In this document: one piece after another, positions 37,129 through 48,650 of the stretch
Layout of the letters: each line of letters opens with the position of its first letter
Numbering within the stretch: position 1 is the first letter of the stretch
Source of the DNA: Fremontodendron californicum
Lineage: Eukaryota > Streptophyta > Magnoliopsida > Malvales > Malvaceae
DNA: 64,000 bases
NCBI GenBank assembly: GCA_030761205.1
Contig: JAULJL010000002.1
Coordinates: 42,558,814-42,622,813 of the forward strand
Reading direction: 5' to 3'
Program-made: the position numbers and the translations under genes
The notes under the pieces: model-generated
What the model was told of the DNA's origin: nothing
Seen by the model: the letters and a program-made list of their open reading frames with translations, nothing else
Databases searched by the model: none

Positions 37129-37320
37129 TAATACTCGGTTGCGAATTGCACACAATTTCTTTCTTAATAATTTTTAATTTTTTCATTTATTTTTTTTCAA
37201 ATAATTCTTTTTCATTAGACCATTTAACAATTACTGAATTGTTGATAGTATGTTTTTCAAATTTACTCAATTTTCTTTTTGTCCAAAGAGACGGCTGCTT
37301 ATGACGTAAATCATTAATGG

Positions 37321-37500
37321 ATTTTGTTAATGAGTGCTCTAAGGATATTTTTTAAAATTACTAAATATAGTAATATCTTCAATCAATACATTAAAAATAA
37401 TGAATAAAGTTATCAACTTTTACATTTAATGCAATGTTATTACTATAAATAATATATTGACTAATATAAAATAGTGTTTTAAGAACACTTAGTAAAACCT
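37321..37500. mobile_element. AT-rich MITE, copy 1 of a family in this window
   Basis: Ends TTGTTAATGAGTGCTCTAAGG and TTAAGAACACTTAGTAAAAC face each other. Inside are ACATTAAAAATAATGAATAAA and ATTACTATAAATAATATATT. Related copies lie near 38205-38345 and 61225-61740. Confidence 0.6.
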
Positions 37501-37514
37501 ATCATTAATTAATT

Positions 37515-37600
37515 ATTGCCGGCTCCGGTGGTCTTTTGTTGTTTTTTGTTACCTTTGACACGACATTACATTGAAAAGTAGTGGCAAATTGCAATATTAT
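37515..37600 (-). pseudogene. Relic of the 5' end of a second CYP82 gene
   Basis: The plus strand reads GCCGGCTCCGGTGGTCTTTT, then TTGTTACCTTTGACACGAC, then ATTACATTGAAAAGTAGTGG. These match in order the start of the intact P450 (GCTGGCTCCGGTGGCGGTC at 34910, TTGTTGCCTTTTACTCTGC, and ATTACAGCGAAAAGAAGTGC near 34987). The encoded remnant is RVKGNKKQ followed by PPEPA. Only about 85 bp remain, with a gap where the membrane anchor was. It shows that a tandem P450 copy once existed here. Confidence 0.7.
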
Positions 37601-38204
37601 CCGGAAAGCTATCTGGTAATGGAAATTTTATAAAATAAAAAATATTAATTATTTGATATTAAAAATATATATATAATTAATTATAGATACAGAATCTTTT
37701 AAAATAATATATATATGTGTATGATAATAATAAATTAAATATTTAGTTATTAAGGGATTTAGTTTTTCAAAAAGGAATTAAAAGGAAAATTTAGAGGTAG
37801 TTGGAGTGGAAAAAAAATAAAAGAATAGTATTGAAACGAACAGTATTTTTCTCTTCTAATATTTGCAGAGAAAAGCTGTTTTGATTTGTATGTACAAAAA
37901 ATAATCAAACTAGGAAACACCACTTGGGTGTTTGCATGAATTAAATATGAATATATGATGATGGGCTGAAGTTGTTCTTCTATCAATAGGTTGGAATTCT
38001 CCCTTATTTTAGCTATTTTTTCCTTGAATAAAGTCTGGCTGCGGGAGTACAATACTAAACTACAAAAGCTGAATCTTAATTTTATTTTTATGATATATCC
38101 CCAAGTCCCTCCCAACCTATTGGGTATTATATATACATCATTTGTATCGAATTGACTAAAATTTATTTACCTGAGAGACAGCATTAAAGTTTTAGTGCAA
38201 TGAC

Positions 38205-38345
38205 TATCCTTTATTTGTTATTAGATTTTTACTGACGAGAGTTTTAAGAACGAATTTTTAAATTATTATATATAATAATATTTTTATGTAATACATTAAT
38301 GAAAATGATGAAAAATTATTAATTATTATATTTAATATAGCATTA
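38205..38345. mobile_element. MITE, partial copy 2 of the 37321 family
   Basis: Shares TTTTACTGACGAGAGTTTTAAGAACG, ATATATAATAATATTTTTATG and AATACATTAATGAAAATGATG in the same order as the other copies. Ends are not complete. Confidence 0.45.
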
Positions 38346-38487
38346 TTAGTTTTAATTGGATATTAGTTCAAATGACATGTATACTAGATCAACTCTTAAA
38401 GATTGCAAGTTCGAGAGGACTTAAGCATTTGATATCCTTCTAAGGTGAGTTAAGTTAATACAAATTAAAAAAAAAAAAATTATTTAT

Positions 38488-38664
38488 GAATTATTATCTT
38501 GTATACTGACAGTAGAGTTTTTTTAACTCCACAAGCGACATTAAAAAACTGTCACATGTCTTCAAGTTATATTTATAAAAAAAAAAAAATATGTGATAGT
38601 TTTTTAACCTCGTAACCCCGCTTGTGAAGTTAAAAAATTTAACTACACTATACAAGATAATAAT
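38488..38664. mobile_element. Small foldback MITE
   Basis: Left arm GAATTATTATCTTGTATAC and right arm TATACAAGATAATAATCC pair. Inner pairs include TTTTTTAACTCCACAAGCG facing CGCTTGTGAAGTTAAAAAA and AAAAAACTGTCACATGT facing ATATGTGATAGTTTTTT. A 13-A run forms the loop. About 177 bp. Confidence 0.75.
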
Positions 38665-39592
38665 CCTTTATCTTGTGAAGTTTTTTTTATCAAAATCCTT
38701 TTTCTCAGTTCTTTAATCAGGCCATATAGCCAATTCCAAAATCATGATTTTATTATGGCCTAGCCAGCCTCCATATCAGAATCATTACTCATACCTATAT
38801 TTATTGAAATAAGAAAGTTTGGGTGTTTGGATTTTAAGTGCATGCTTCGGACATTCAATTTTGTCTCGTGTGAAAACCCACCTAACATGTTTTCACTTTG
38901 ATTGCAATGTTCATGCATTGAAAATCAACAAATTTAAAATTCAAATCTCTTTTAAAAAAAAAGCTAAAAACTTATCATGAAGCCCGTCTCTAATCAAAAT
39001 TAATCCCAGATAAAGAGGAAGTGGTCTATTGATGCACCACCCTTTAGTGAACACCCCTTTTTTGACGGCTTTGCAATCCAGTAGCAACCAAATTAGACTT
39101 CCACTTTTTCAACTGCACGCACCAAATTACTAGAAATTCATTTGCACTCGACGCTAATTGAAATCTTTCATTACAAAAATTTATCTTAACTATAATTTGG
39201 ATCTGATATCTGTATATTCGTATCATATTTGTGTATCTTCACATATTATATATTTATTATAAAATTTGATACGTTAATAATTCATGTTATATAGATTTTG
39301 ATATATTTGTATATTCGTGTTATTTTTTCATACCATGTCATATTTTAATTTTTTTTATGTCATATTCGTATCATGTTCGAAATTAACATATTTACTAAAA
39401 ATTAATAATCTTCCAACGCTAAAATTTATCTTGGAGGAGACATCCTCTCAACCGCAAATATTGGCATCAATTTCAAAGGTTGCTTTTTGCAACTTTCCTT
39501 AATTAACGGCTAATTCAGCATTGCAATTTTTTTTTTTTTCAAAGCTTATTTTCCGCAACCAATTTGCATCATCTCATCTGCTGCTTTAATTT

Positions 39593-40584
39593 TTTTAATG
39601 AATAGTATATGAATAACTTTTGAAGTTTATTAAATTTGTCAATTTGATATTTATATTTTAGAAATGTTCAATATGGTATCTATATTATCAAATCGTGTAT
39701 CAATGTGATACCTTGACCCAACACCATTAAATATAAATGATGATGTGGCATTGATCAATCATGTGATGACATGTGGCAGCACCTGATCTTTTAGAAATTA
39801 ATATCTGAATTTTTGTAAAATATTTTAAAAAATATTAAAATATTTAAGATTATATTTTTAAAAATTAATATCTAATTTTTTTAAAAAAATTATATTAAAA
39901 ATATAAAATTATATTTTAAAAATCAATATATGTTTTTTCTTAAAATTTTAAAAAAATTAAAAAATATAAAATTAAAATATTTAACTAAAAATAATTTTAA
40001 AATATAAAATATTTTAAAATTACTTGTTAAAGAATTTATAATATATGAATTTTTTTAAATATTTAAAAAATAAATTTTATTTTTAAAAATTACAAAAATC
40101 AAAAAATAAAATTATTTATTGTTTTAATTTTAAAAAAATATTTATTAAAAAATTTAAAAATTTAAAGTATTAAATCATTAAATTAAAATATTTTAGTTTT
40201 TAGTTTTTGTTAAAAATATTTATTAAGATTAAAAGGTGGAGATAAAAAGAAAAAAAAATATTTTTTTTAATTTTTAAAATTAAAATAATAATTTTTTTGG
40301 TTAAGACACGTGGCATCACTATGTGGTGCCACGTGTAAAAAAATATTTTTAAATTAAAATTAATTTTTTTTTGTTAATACACGTGGCATCATTATATAGT
40401 GTCACCTGTCAAGTTTTCATTGGATACAAAAACCACGTCATCAATATTTAACGGTGTTACTCACAGGTACTACAATAGCATACGAAGTGAAAAATTTAAG
40501 TACCAAAATAGACATTTTTAAAATACAAGTATCACATTGATAAATTTGATAAACTTCAAGGGTTATTCATGACATTATTCCTTT
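39593..40584. mobile_element. Mutator-like element with long inverted ends
   Basis: The left 110 bp (ATATGAATAACTTTTGAAG and following) is the complement of the right end (CTTCAAGGGTTATTCATGAC). The ends carry the GATGTGGCA / ACGTGGCA motif series and TTTAACGGTGTT facing AACACCATTAAA. The flanks CTTTAATTT and CTTTAATTC give a 9-bp TSD with one mismatch, as expected for Mutator. The middle is very AT-rich and non-coding. Confidence 0.6.
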
Positions 40585-40623
40585 CTTTAATTCCCACCAG
40601 TTTACTTGCTTACCTTGGTAATT

Positions 40624-41078
40624 AGGGATGATAATTTAAAATAAGGATTCAGATATTCGCGAATATCCGATCTGTTTTTTGCGGATTAGGATTCGGATAA
40701 AAGTCGGATTCAGATATTATAATTACTATTCGCAGCGGATTCGGAGCGGATGCGGATATAAAATCTCGAATATTCATTATTCGAATCCGTATTACTTCTA
40801 CAGATTCGGATATCCGAATCCGAATCCGCTTATTTTTAAAACACATAAATTTTGTTTGATTTTATATATTTATTTTTTTAAAAAAAAAATTGATTTAATG
40901 AATTAGGATTTTTAACGAATTCGGATATCCGACGAATAATATTGTTTAATTCGAATTCGAATTCGGATAATAATATGCAGATTAAATATGGATAATATAT
41001 AAATTTAAATTTTAAAATAATTTTACGAATTTAAATAATATAAAAATATATAGATATTTAATTCGTTACCATCGCTTA
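40624..41078. mobile_element. hAT-like element with CGGATATCCGAAT repeats
   Basis: Begins AGGGATGATAATTTAAA and ends TTCGTTACCATCGCTTA. Flanks TGGTAATT and TGATAATT are an 8-bp TSD with one mismatch. The inside carries many GGATTCGGAT / ATCCGAATCC inverted motifs. 455 bp, non-coding. Confidence 0.6.
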
Positions 41079-41513
41079 TGATAATTCGTAGCTATCACAC
41101 CCGACTTTGAATCAAAAGTGGCGTCACAATTTGTTTCTATATATCCAGCTTGAACCGGAGAACTTGTCAAAGACAAGATTTCTCGTCTTCAACTTTAAGC
41201 TAACTCACCTACTTTAGTCCTTATTCTACCAATCGGATTATGAATATAATATTCAGCTCCTTCATGACAAAAACACCTTTAGACATTAACCAAATAATTA
41301 AACAAGCTGTTAGCTATTTGAATCTTTGTTGCACAATTTCCTGAAGCAATATTTCTAACAGCCAACCAGAAAAAAGTGCTGTCAATATTTCTTTATCCTC
41401 AATTACAATTTTAAAAAGTGCACAATTACCTGCACATTATCCAATATTTCTTTGTTCCTCTTGTCCTGTCAGCAAAAAAGGCTCATATGCTCTACCATAG
41501 AGGTGTCTATAGA

Positions 41514-42058
41514 TAAAGATGGCAAAATCCAATTTAATCGATAAATTTCGAATCGATCCAATCTGAATGAAAAGATTTTTTTTAACAATGAAGGCGGTGC
41601 GATTTTTTTTATTTGAAAGAAGAGGATGGAGCAGTTGTGATAATTGTCTGCTCCGCACCGTCCAGTCCCGAATACTGAAATTATAAATTTATCCTTAAAT
41701 ATTTAGCTTTTTAAAAAATAATAAAATAATATAATTAAACTTATTTTTTTTATTTTTTTAAATTTAAATCTAATATTTTATTTTTTTCCCTTCCTAGATT
41801 ATAAACCTGTTATTGAATTTATATTTAATTTTTTTTACAATGCTTTATTATTTGAAAAAAATAAAAATAATTAATAAATATCGAATGGGTCGGAGTTGGG
41901 CGAGACGGTTATGGATGTAACCGACATCCATGGAGGTGGTAGTGGTATTGAAATTTCAACATCCACGACGGAGCGGGGCGGGGGGCAGAGCATTCTTATG
42001 GCAGGGCGGGGGCGAATACTGCAAAATCCGCTCCCGCCCCGCTCCATTGCCATCCCTA
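41514..42058. mobile_element. hAT-like element with GGCGGGGC-rich right end
   Basis: TAAAGATGGCAAAATCC at the left pairs with TTGCCATCCCTA at the right. Flanks TCTATAGA and TCTATGGG match at 6 of 8 positions. The GC-rich right part gives overlapping frames at 41871-42087 that are only repeat sequence. Confidence 0.6.
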
Positions 42059-42236
42059 TCTATGGGCCGGGCCAGGCTCGGCTTTGAATGTTGGAGCCAA
42101 GATCCTACCCATTTTTTAAACGAGTTTCACTTTTTTGTCCAAGCTTATTTTTCAGGCTTAATATTTTTGTCCAAATCGTTTTAAATATAGACAAACTTTT
42201 AAATTTGAATAAATAATCCGATCCTTGAACAGGTCT
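42059..42236. mobile_element. hAT-like fragment, right end only
   Basis: Contains GGGCCGGGCCAGGCTCGG and ends TCCTTGAACAGGTCTA, whose complement TAGACCTGTTCAAGGA resembles the hAT end at 44273. The left end is missing or replaced. Confidence 0.45.
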
Positions 42237-43014
42237 ACCGAATCTACCATTTCATGTCACTGTCTTCATTAAAGCTAAAGATGTTGGGAATGAATGAGCC
42301 TAGCTATTACCCTTTTCCTCTAGAGATTGCAAGTACTAGTAGCTAATGAATTTGTATTTGTATACATGATTCCCCAAAAGAAATATTCTTTATTTTGCTG
42401 GGACCTTTGAATCCCAAAATCTCTTTCAGAATTTGCTTTCAATGGAGTGAGATGAGAAGACTCTCTGACTGTATATTTAATTTGCTATTATTTAATAGCT
42501 TGGTAACCAGATTAACAGGATTCAAAGTACTTTTTTCTTGGTAGCAGAAAAAATTGTTTGGATGAAAATATGGACTAAGATTTTTAACTAGGGAACTAGA
42601 AAGTATATGAATAAGACAGTTCAAGTTGCATCACTAAATATGACCAGAGTGAAATTTCCTTTTTTTTTTTTCCTTTAATGGTGGTGGAATGGTGACCAGG
42701 CACGTTCAAAATTCAAATCAAATGAAAAAGTAACAATGAAAAAAATTGGCAAGTCAAGTTTCTCCACTTCTTTAAGAGTCACTTTTCTCTTTTGTTTTTT
42801 TGTTTGAAATTAGGAAAAAAAATAAACATATATACGAAGAAAAACTGATGAATAGCTATTCACTTAAGGAATCATAACTTTTTGTTAAAACTGTCACTAC
42901 TATTTTTTTTCAATTTTAATCAAATAATTACAAGAGTTAAATTCATTAGATAACCTTAACTAGAAATAAATAATGAGACCTTATGTTACCTAAATTTTTC
43001 ATTTTTTCTAAAGT
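42237..43014. other. Intergenic, no gene seen
   Basis: AT-rich sequence without coding character or clear repeats. Confidence 0.4.
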
Positions 43015-43150
43015 ACTCGTGTCCAACACATATTCGGACATAGGTTAGGGGGTATGATCCTTCAAATATATGAAAAACTTAAAAAAAAAAATTAAACATA
43101 CTCATATCAAATACATACCGTATCCGACACTCACTCTCGAATCCGGACCA
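43015..43150. repeat. Dispersed repeat, second copy of the 2440 family
   Basis: CTCGTGTCCAACACATATTC, GGTATGATCCTTCAAATATATG and GTATCCGACACTCACTCTCG match, in inverse orientation, the motif order seen at 2440-2600. Confidence 0.55.
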
Positions 43151-43587
43151 TTTTTTTGGATCAATGTTTTCTTCTGGCACAAGGCATTTCATTGATAGAA
43201 AACTCAAAGTTATAAGTCATCATATAAAACATGTTGCTAACTTTCTATATTTAGAGAAATAGATTGGTCGTAATGGGTTAGGATTCAGTCCATTATTTTT
43301 TTGTCCATTATTTTTCAATACATTCATCATTATCATTGACATGTGTAGAGTCTACTCATTAATCGTGAAAGTCTCAATTGTGAATGGTGATTAAGATATA
43401 TTAAAAAAAATAGATTGAAAAAGTAAGGAGGGGGGCCGGACCCGGTCGCAATTAGCTCTAATTATACACAAAATTAGTTGATTCCTAACATCTGTAGTGG
43501 CAGCTATTTGTCAGTCTGCGACATAATTAGAATTGACATTGATGGATTTAAAGAAAATTGTCTTTTGATATTTTTTCTGAGGTTTTT

Positions 43588-45110
43588 TTATCTTAATATA
43601 GCCCAATAAAAATTAATTTTTAAAATACCGTTACTTTTTTTTTTTTTTTTTTTTAAATATCAAAATCCGTTGTTTTAAACTAGTTGGGAAATCGTCATGA
43701 TTTTTAAAATACCAGTTAGAAAATCGTCATGGGCCATGACGATTTCCCAACTGGTAAAATTAATTTTTTTTTTTAAATATCAATTAGGAAATCGTCATGG
43801 GCCATGGCGATTTTCCAACTACAATTTTAATTTTTTTTTAATTTTTTACATTAGGAAATCGTCATCGTGGGTGACAATTTCTCAATGGGAAATTCACAAA
43901 ATGTGAATTCCACGGTGGCGATTTTTCAAGGTAAATTTTTACTTTTTTTTTATTCTTTTAATTTTAGTAAATAATAAAATTTAAATAAAAATTATATAAT
44001 TTATAAGTTTAAAAAATAAAAATTTAATAATTTTTATATATAATTTTTATCCCATGGTGATAGAAGTTTCCATAGACCGGACCAGGCCCATGTATGGTAT
44101 CAACACCACATTTGCTTGCCCAAGCCACGGTGACAATTTTTCAACCTTTATTTAATTTTTTTAAATTTTATAAAATAATAAAAATTATATAAAAATTATA
44201 TAATATTTAATTTTAAAAAATAAAAATAAAAATATAACGATTTACCAAAAATTAAAAAATTATATTCGTACTTTAGACCTGTTCATGGGCCAGGCAGCGA
44301 CCCGGAATTTTTTCTCTTACCCAAGCCCATTTGGAGTCGTGCCGACCCGAAAGCCCATTTCACTATTAAAAAAATATAGCTAAAAATTTATTTTTTATTT
44401 TTATTTTTAAAAAATATCAAAATAAAAAATAAAAATATTATGTCGGCCTATATTGACAAGTGGTGTTTTTATCACAATATAGCTAAAAAAAAATTATTAA
44501 CCAAAATACCAAAAAAAATAAATAAATAAAGGTTGAAAAATTATTTAAAAAAAATACCAAAAAAAATAAATTAAAAAAAATAAAGGTTAAAAAATTGCCA
44601 CCGTGACTTGGGCAAGCAAATGTAGTGTTGATACCATACATGGGCCCGGCCAAACCCATGGACACTTCTACCACTATGGGATAAAAATTATATATAAAAA
44701 TTATTAAATTTTTATTTTTTAAATTTATAAATTATATATTTTTTATTAAAATTTTATTATTTACTAATATTAAAAGAATAAAAAAATTGAAAATTTACCT
44801 TGGGAAATCGCCACCCACGGTGGCGATTTCCCAATGTAAAAAATTAAAAAATTGTAGTTGGAAAATCGTCATAGCCCATGGCGATTTTTCAACAGTTAAA
44901 ATTATATTTTTTTTTAAATATCAGTTGGGAAATCGCCATGGGCCATGGCGATTTCCCAATTGGTATTTTAAAAAAAAATTAAATTTTCAATTGAAAAATA
45001 GTCATGGGCCATGGCGATTTTTCATCTGATTTAAAAAAACGGATTTTGGTACTTAAAAAAAAATAACGGTATTTTGAAACTTAATTTTTTTTGGGGCTAT
45101 ATTAAGATAA
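43588..45110. mobile_element. 1.5 kb inverted repeat (foldback element)
   Basis: The outer ends TTATCTTAATATAGCCC and GGGCTATATTAAGATAA are exact complements. The pairing continues inwards: ATACCGTTA and its complement; four or five units of GGGAAATCGTCATGGGCC / GGCCATGGCGATTTCCC in each arm; and at the inner end CCCATGTATGGTATCAACAC (44088) facing GTTGATACCATACATGGGC (44626). Each arm is about 650-700 bp. The spacer (44270-44470) holds an unrelated hAT fragment. No coding sequence and no clear TSD. Foldback Mutator-like origin is inference. Confidence 0.85.
44273..44365. mobile_element. hAT-like fragment in the loop of the inverted repeat
   Basis: TAGACCTGTTCATGGGCCAGG followed by GCGACCCGG, TACCCAAGCCCATTTGG and GTGCCGACCCGAAAGCCC are the end motifs of a hAT-type family also seen at 57887. 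Only one end is present. Confidence 0.5.
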
Positions 45111-45267
45111 TATATATAGTTTCAAAATAGCAACCCCAGATGCTAATTAATTTAGCTGGAAATTGAAAACAATCAAGTTCCACATCAATGAAGAATGAAA
45201 GCCATTAAAGTACAAATTTGCCAAATAAAAGTAGATATTTATGAAGCAATTAAATTTTCTTATATTC

Positions 45268-45642
45268 TCAATCAGCCTCTTCCAAAGATGCTTCAATTCG
45301 AAGAAGAACAAACCCCACAGCAACTCCAACGAGGACAAGGCCATTCATGATTGCTGCAATCCTGAATATCTCACCAACTGCATTGCAGGTTGAAGAGAGG
45401 GCACCACGGCCTCTACTTTTCCCCATTGATGGAGCTTTGAGTGAGCTCACAACTTTTGCAAAAGATTGCTCAGTGCATACTGGTTGGCCTAGTGAGACCA
45501 CATTGTTATGAGCTTTTAGTCCACCAAAAGAATTCAATCCTGTAATGTAATTTACATTAACGCTAGTTCTCCTCCTTGGATTGCCAACAGTAGCAGCACC
45601 AGCCAATGTGGGTGGAGAGAGTGTAGCTGAGGCTGTTGCCAT
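45268..45642 (-). CDS. PETM: PetM, cytochrome b6f complex subunit 7, chloroplast precursor
   Basis: Nucleus-encoded small subunit of the thylakoid cytochrome b6f complex, which passes electrons from plastoquinol to plastocyanin. One exon, 124 residues. The start MATASATLSPPTLAG at 45642 is preferred; a longer in-frame extension to 45867 reads through presumed 5' UTR and is not conserved. Residues 1 to about 85 form a Ser/Ala/Arg-rich transit peptide with the PetM-specific segments YITGLNSFGGLKAHNNV and CTEQSFAKVVSSL. The mature part carries one membrane helix (IAAIMNGLVLVGVAVGFVLL) and ends RIEASLEEAD. A minus-strand TATA box lies near 45797. Confidence 0.93.
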   Translation of the reverse strand: MATASATLSPPTLAGAATVGNPRRRTSVNVNYITGLNSFGGLKAHNNVVSLGQPVCTEQSFAKVVSSLKAPSMGKSRGRGALSSTCNAVGEIFRIAAIMNGLVLVGVAVGFVLLRIEASLEEAD

Positions 45643-45793
45643 TGCTATATTGCTATACAAGAAAGGGAAGGTTCTAAAACTTATGAACCAAAAGTTGAAG
45701 AGAATGAAAAAAGGCTTAATTTGTATGGGGAACAGATGATGGATAAGGTGCGGTAAGGATGGATGGACGGTTGGCAAGCAGATTAGATGAGCT

Positions 45794-45800
45794 TTATAGT
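45794..45800 (-). promoter_or_regulatory. PETM: TATA box of PETM
   Basis: ACTATAAAGC on the minus strand, about 155 nt before the chosen ATG. This favours the downstream start codon, since the upstream in-frame ATG at 45867 lies before the TATA box. Confidence 0.5.
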
Positions 45801-45899
45801 CTAGGGAGAAAAGATTGTTCAGCTTTAAATGCTCGCCAGAAGAAATTTGAGATGCAGGGGATGCCAATGAAGATTGGCTATTAATTTAAACCATCAATC

Positions 45900-46799
45900 T
45901 GCTCCGATTCAATTGAATTACTTTCACTATCATTAACATTTAACAGCCTTATTCAGTGATTTAATTACCAAAAAATTGCTCTTGTAAGTTTCTTCTCTTT
46001 TAATTCCTATATAGATTATCAAAATTTATCATAGTTTGAAAGTGTTTCTTTTCCCAACCAAATTAGAGTTCGGTGAATGCATATATTTGGGATAGTATAA
46101 CTTTTAACATTTCCATTTCCAGCCAATTTGAGTACAAAAACATGTTATCTAAACCTGAATTTTTCCTGTTTCAATGGCGCAGCATTTGAAACCACAAAAT
46201 ATGGGTTTGATGATTAATGATATATTATCCCAAGTTCCCAACCCATAGCCTACAAAATGAAAAATTCAGGCCACCTAGCTATTGAGTCTTTCACTATGTG
46301 ACAGTCCAAACTACAAAAGGCCGCACGTAAAAAGTTGGCAGCTCTTCATGGGCATGGGAGCTTAGAGACCAAACTCTAAAATGCGGGCCTGTTTGATCCA
46401 CGACCGGGGATTAAACAGTTAAACTAAAAGCATCTTTGTAATTAACGCATTAAACCTTTACAAGAACGTAAATCAGGTTGAAGTCAAGGCTGAAGGGCAT
46501 AAATAAACCTGGTATTACACCTTAAATACAAACAAAGTTTGAATCCCTGGCCGGTCTGGCCATGTCTAATTATGTTTTCTTTTGGTTTTGCTTCATGCTA
46601 GGCTTCTGCTTGCGAGGGATAATGTATGATCTTAGTTTTCTGTCCCTTTTCTGGGATTTGGTATGCTTTAATTTCCTAATAAAAAAGCTGGAAAATTTTC
46701 TCCATAGACAAATATTTAAATTCGGTTTGTTGGGGTTTTTAGTACTAAGATTGTGTTTGTGGGTTTAAAATTGTATAAAAGCAAAACTAATATATAGGC
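45900..46799. other. Intergenic, no gene seen
   Basis: Upstream flank of PETM. A short Phe-rich frame at 46562-46768 lacks any conserved feature. Confidence 0.4.
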
Positions 46800-47276
46800 T
46801 TCAACGCCCAATTGGTCTTGACTCTTGAGTCTTGCCCTTTCGTAAAGACTAGAGTATGGGCTCAAGTGAAATCCCAACTGTTAATATTGGGCCATTCAGT
46901 GTATCTTGCAGCCTATGTTACGGCCTGAGCGAGTCCGCGGGTTCATTATGCACACACCAAGTCCAGATCTGGATATGAGTTACATGGAGCATTTCGACAC
47001 ACCAGAATAGCCCAATACTTGAAGCATTCTAGAAAGCCCTGATAGAATCTGCTTGAAGGTTCTAGAAGGTTGGAAACCCAATCAAACACAGTTACTACCA
47101 ACAATTCTAGTTTATCTATGACTTTAGGGTTAAAAGTTTAAATTCCTTGTGACTCTAGATAATATAATCTTAGCCGTACACTTATAAAAATCTGAACCGT
47201 TGATGTAAAAGAACTTAAATATAAAGAGGAACCTCTCCAATCTCATTTGTATCATTTAATAACACTGAAAAAGAGA
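46800..47276. mobile_element. Possible LTR-like remnant
   Basis: GC-balanced block unlike its surroundings. It has a late TATA-like AATATAAAGAGGAACCTCTCC and a pyrimidine-rich leader, followed by the 48-bp repeat array. No matching second LTR, primer-binding site or TSD was found, so this stays tentative. Confidence 0.25.
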
Positions 47277-47760
47277 AAGCGATTAGTCATACCTTAGCCA
47301 TACAAGAAGGCGTAACGAAAGCGACTAAGGCATACAAACCTTAGGTATACAAGACTTAGAGGCGACTTAGGCATACAAGAAGGTGTAACGAAAGCAATTT
47401 AGGCCTACAAACCTTAGGCATACAAAACTTAGAGGCGACTTAGTCATACAAGAAGGTGTAACGAAAGCGACTTAGGCATACAAGATTTGTGTGTAACGAA
47501 AGCGACCTAGGCATACAAACCTTAGGCATACAAGACTTGTGTAACGAAAGCGATTTAGGCATACAAACCTTAGGCATACAAGACTTGTGTAACGAAAGCG
47601 ACTTAGGCATACAAACTTGTGTAACGAAAGCAAGGAAATCTAATTAGGCGAAAGCGACTTATAGAGGCTACTTAGGCGAGAGCGATTTACAGGCGAAAGC
47701 AAGGAAATCTATTTAGGTGAAAGCGACTTACAGGCGAGCAAGACTTTTTCTAAGGGAATC
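47277..47760. repeat. 48-bp minisatellite array with AACGAAAGCGACTTAGGC
   Basis: Repeated units built from two half units, AGGCATACAAACCTT and AGGCATACAAGACTTGTGTA + ACGAAAGCGACTT. The best two copies (about 47504-47600) are nearly identical; outer copies vary and the last third becomes GGCGAAAGCGACTTA with AAGGAAATCTA. No open frame runs through it. Confidence 0.85.
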
Positions 47761-47923
47761 TTTGAATAATAGTAAGTACTATAAGAACTGTAATTAATTC
47801 AGAATTTGATAGTAAGCTTTCATACAAGCTGATTATAAATTCGACTTGTCCATAATTATACGGGGAAACCACCATTTCCATGCGTTGCCAGTCATTCGTA
47901 GATAAAAGCTTGATTATATTAAG

Positions 47924-47925
<2 letters not shown>

Positions 47926-47966
<41 letters not shown>
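47926..47966. repeat. (AT)n microsatellite
   Basis: About 40 bp of TA dinucleotides. Confidence 0.9.
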
Positions 47967-47967
<1 letters not shown>

Positions 47968-48600
47968 CAGTTAAAATTCAAAACATTTTTATTTATTGCA
48001 AACCAAAATTAAGCAGCATACGAGATAAATAATTACATCAAAAACCAACAGTCAAACAGAAGAAATATATATATATATATAAATAAATATAATCAATAAG
48101 CAACTAACAACAATCAATCAAAAACGTTTTGAGTAATGCCTAACTTTGAAAGAGAGGGACTAAATTTTATCATTAGCACGTGTTTTTTCCCGAAATTTTT
48201 TATTTTTATTTGTGATTTAAAATATTTGATTTTTGTTATTCATGATTTTTTTGAATTTGTTTTAATTTAATTCATCTATCAACATAATATTAAAATTTGT
48301 ATAAAATTTTAATATTACCAAACTACCTTGTACCAAAATTTAACCATATATTCCATGTACGCATTTTGTCGTCGAAAGCGACCATTAGAAAAGTATTTAA
48401 TTAGTCAGATTTTAATAGTATACACACTATAGACACTGTACTGTTCATGATTGATATGTACTTATCAAAATTCAAAAGTATATTAGGAACCATGATGACG
48501 AACCACCCAGCCACCACTGAATTTCTTGTTCTGTATATATTTAGCTCTTTTATCAGATTGAGGGAGCTTGAATACCAATAGCATTCCAACAAATTAGCTC
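47967..48600. other. Intergenic upstream of the first B3 gene
   Basis: AT-rich, no gene seen. The promoter of the 48651 gene must lie here, but no standard TATA box stands out. Confidence 0.35.
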
Positions 48601-48650
48601 ATCTCAAAGCCTTTCATAGCTATAATAAAGAAACCTCTCCATAACTTGTC

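Noticed and set aside
41871..42184. Gly/Pro/Arg-rich overlapping frames
   Set aside because: Low-complexity GC-rich end of a hAT element.
45643..45867. 75-residue N-terminal extension of PetM
   Set aside because: Not part of the conserved precursor; the likely TATA box (45794-45800) lies downstream of the upstream ATG.
46562..46768. Phe/Leu-rich 68-residue frame
   Set aside because: No homology, no promoter; likely chance in AT-rich DNA.
47277..47760. Regular repeats that might suggest CRISPR
   Set aside because: Units are contiguous minisatellite copies without unique spacers, in a plant genome.
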